Below are positions 6,204 to 6,993 of a DNA stretch of 6,993 bases, piece by piece. The notes below the pieces were generated by a model. That model made no database searches, was not told the origin of the DNA, and saw only the letters and a program-made list of their open reading frames with translations. Each line of letters starts with the position of its first letter. The first letter of the stretch is position 1. The DNA comes from an uncultured Pseudomonadota bacterium. GTDB lineage: Bacteria > Lernaellota > Lernaellaia > Lernaellales > Lernaellaceae. The stretch covers positions 1 through 6,993 of the forward strand of contig CALBTQ010000423.1 of the NCBI GenBank assembly GCA_937967875.1, written 5' to 3'. A program made the translations under genes and the position numbers.

Positions 6204-6506
6204 ATGACGCACAGTAAATTCGGCAAGATGCACATTTGTCGAGAATGCGAAGCAAAGTTTTTCGACATGGGCAAGGAACTGACCACCTGTCCGAAATGCG
6301 GCAAGCCGTTGGAAGTTCCGCTCAAACCCAATAAAAAAGCGACCAAAGCCAAGCCGACCGCATCCAGTTTTAAATCGGACGTCGATTTCGACGATCTGGA
6401 TTCGATCAACGACGATTACGACGGCGAGTTCGACACCGAACTGGACGGCGATTTCGGCGACTACAAAGAAGAAGAGGAAAGCGAAGACGAGTCCGAGTTC
6501 GACTGA
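6204..6506 (+). CDS. FYDLN_acid family zinc-ribbon protein
   Basis: The 100-residue protein fits the FYDLN_acid family (TIGR02300/PF09538), which has no known function. Part 1 (residues 8-36) is a zinc ribbon: C12-x2-C15, the family's aromatic-D segment here as KFFDMGK (18-24), then C29-P-K-C32-G. Part 2 (about 38-57) is a Lys/Pro/Ala-rich linker. Part 3 (59-100) is strongly acidic: 23 of 42 residues are D or E, with aromatics spaced among them (DFDD, DDYD, GEFD, GDFGDY) and a closing EEEESEDESEFD. The tail should be disordered. A zinc ribbon with a long acidic tail suggests binding to a basic protein or to nucleic-acid machinery, but this is inference. The start at ATG 6204 lies 9 residues before the conserved HICRECE and has a weak ribosome binding site; M9 is an alternative. 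The stop is 5 bp from the stop of the converging gene. Confidence 0.88.
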   Translation: MTHSKFGKMHICRECEAKFFDMGKELTTCPKCGKPLEVPLKPNKKATKAKPTASSFKSDVDFDDLDSINDDYDGEFDTELDGDFGDYKEEEESEDESEFD

Positions 6507-6511
6507 GTCGA

Positions 6512-6947
6512 TTACGGTTTTCGCTTACTCCCGCCGAACAACAGAGTGTACGCTTGGCGCGTGCGCGTGGCATGCAACGGGCGCACATATCCCTCATGCG
6601 CTTCCAGCGGAATCAAATCCAGCGAGATGTATCGCTTGCCGTAAAACACGTGCCGCGCGAGAAACGAAATGTTCGCCTCGGTCGCGGACGATTCGTTGAT
6701 CGTCTGGTTGCCCAGGCCGTAGGCGATGAACCCCTGTTTGTAAAATTCGAGGTCGCGCGGCGGAGACGGCCGGTTGAAGGTGACGATCGTCGCGCCGTCG
6801 TCGACGGCCTGACGGGCGAGGAGGCGCAACGTTTCGGCGTCCTGATCGAGCGCGGAGATGTTGACGAACACAATATTGTTTTCGGCGGCCAATTCCTTGA
6901 TTTGGGCGCTGACCGTTTCGGCGACATAGGGATTGTACCCGGGGGCG
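6512..6947 (-). CDS. C-terminal part of CapA-like protein with altered metal motif
   Basis: The frame is open from the adapter junction to TAA at 6512 and encodes 144 visible residues; the start lies off the contig. An apparent TTG start at 6892 is inside the frame and is not needed. The segment LARQAVDDGATIVTFNRPSPPRDLEFYKQGFIAYGLGN (43-80 of the fragment) aligns without gaps to the CapA/PGA_cap (PF09587) signature as I know it, DAGAD-x-V-x-GHHPH...IEIYK...IAYSLGN. The later SLDLIPLEAHEGYVRPLHA (108-126) matches the family's closing strands before a GRP-like turn. CapA-type proteins are calcineurin-like metallophosphatase folds linked to poly-gamma-glutamate and other envelope functions. Here the HHPH metal ligands read N58-R59-P60-S61, so this copy may be inactive or divergent. 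The assignment rests on the C-terminal half only. Confidence 0.6.
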
Positions 6948-6993
6948 AGATCGGAAGAGCGTCGTGTAGGGAAAGAGTGTAGATCTCGGTGGT
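6948..6993 (-). other. Illumina P5/TruSeq adapter, reverse complement (artefact)
   Basis: The sequence starts AGATCGGAAGAGC and is the exact reverse complement of 1-46. It is the read-2 read-through product of the same adapter. Any protein prediction that crosses 6947 picks up the well-known contaminant tail (GRASCRERV on the plus strand). Confidence 0.98.

Noticed and set aside
6554..6982. 142-residue plus-strand frame at the right end
   Set aside because: It is antisense to the CapA-like gene, and its tail comes from the adapter.
1..6993. 46-bp perfect terminal inverted repeats as evidence of an insertion sequence or linear replicon
   Set aside because: The repeats are Illumina adapter sequence, and no transposase or telomere gene lies between them.

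Overview
The window is a 6,993-bp assembled contig, probably metagenomic. It is bounded at both ends by the same 46-nt Illumina P5/TruSeq-type adapter: forward at 1-46 and reverse-complemented at 6948-6993. Only 47-6947 is biological, and the genes at both ends are cut by the sequencing artefact rather than by nature. Coding density is high, third positions are moderately GC-rich and most starts have AGGAG-type ribosome binding sites, so this is a bacterium. A FYDLN_acid zinc-ribbon gene, a DUF362 gene, a 3-hydroxybutyryl-CoA dehydrogenase and a DPM1-like glycosyltransferase together suggest a deltaproteobacterium-like lineage (Desulfobacterota, Myxococcota or relatives). That placement is an inference and is weak.

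Layout: 47-251 (+) is the C-terminal end of an unknown protein with a PepSY-like last strand, followed by a good terminator. 337-1464 (-) is a membrane-anchored SGNH/GDSL hydrolase. An AT-rich divergent promoter region of about 260 bp leads to a DUF362 protein (1727-2830, +). Its end overlaps the end of a small putative lipoprotein (2824-3327, -). That gene diverges from a GNAT acetyltransferase (3383-3988, +), whose end overlaps a small exported helical protein (3966-4367, -). The helical protein lies 13 bp behind a family 2 glycosyltransferase (4381-5064, -), the only convincing two-gene operon here. Next is a strong terminator belonging to 3-hydroxybutyryl-CoA dehydrogenase (5150-6001, -). 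A 202-bp divergent region leads to the FYDLN_acid protein (6204-6506, +), which converges on the C-terminal part of a CapA-like protein (6512-6947, -).

The genes do not form one pathway. Strand switches at nearly every gene, and most are single-gene units with housekeeping or envelope roles. I see no mobile element, CRISPR array, RNA gene or defence system. The points most worth a second look are: the CapA-like domain, whose expected metal-binding HHPH motif reads NRPS; the cytochrome c'/b562-like exported protein with HxxFH where a c-type haem site would be; the SGNH start, where the ribosome binding site lies inside the longest reading frame; and the adapter ends, which mimic terminal inverted repeats.
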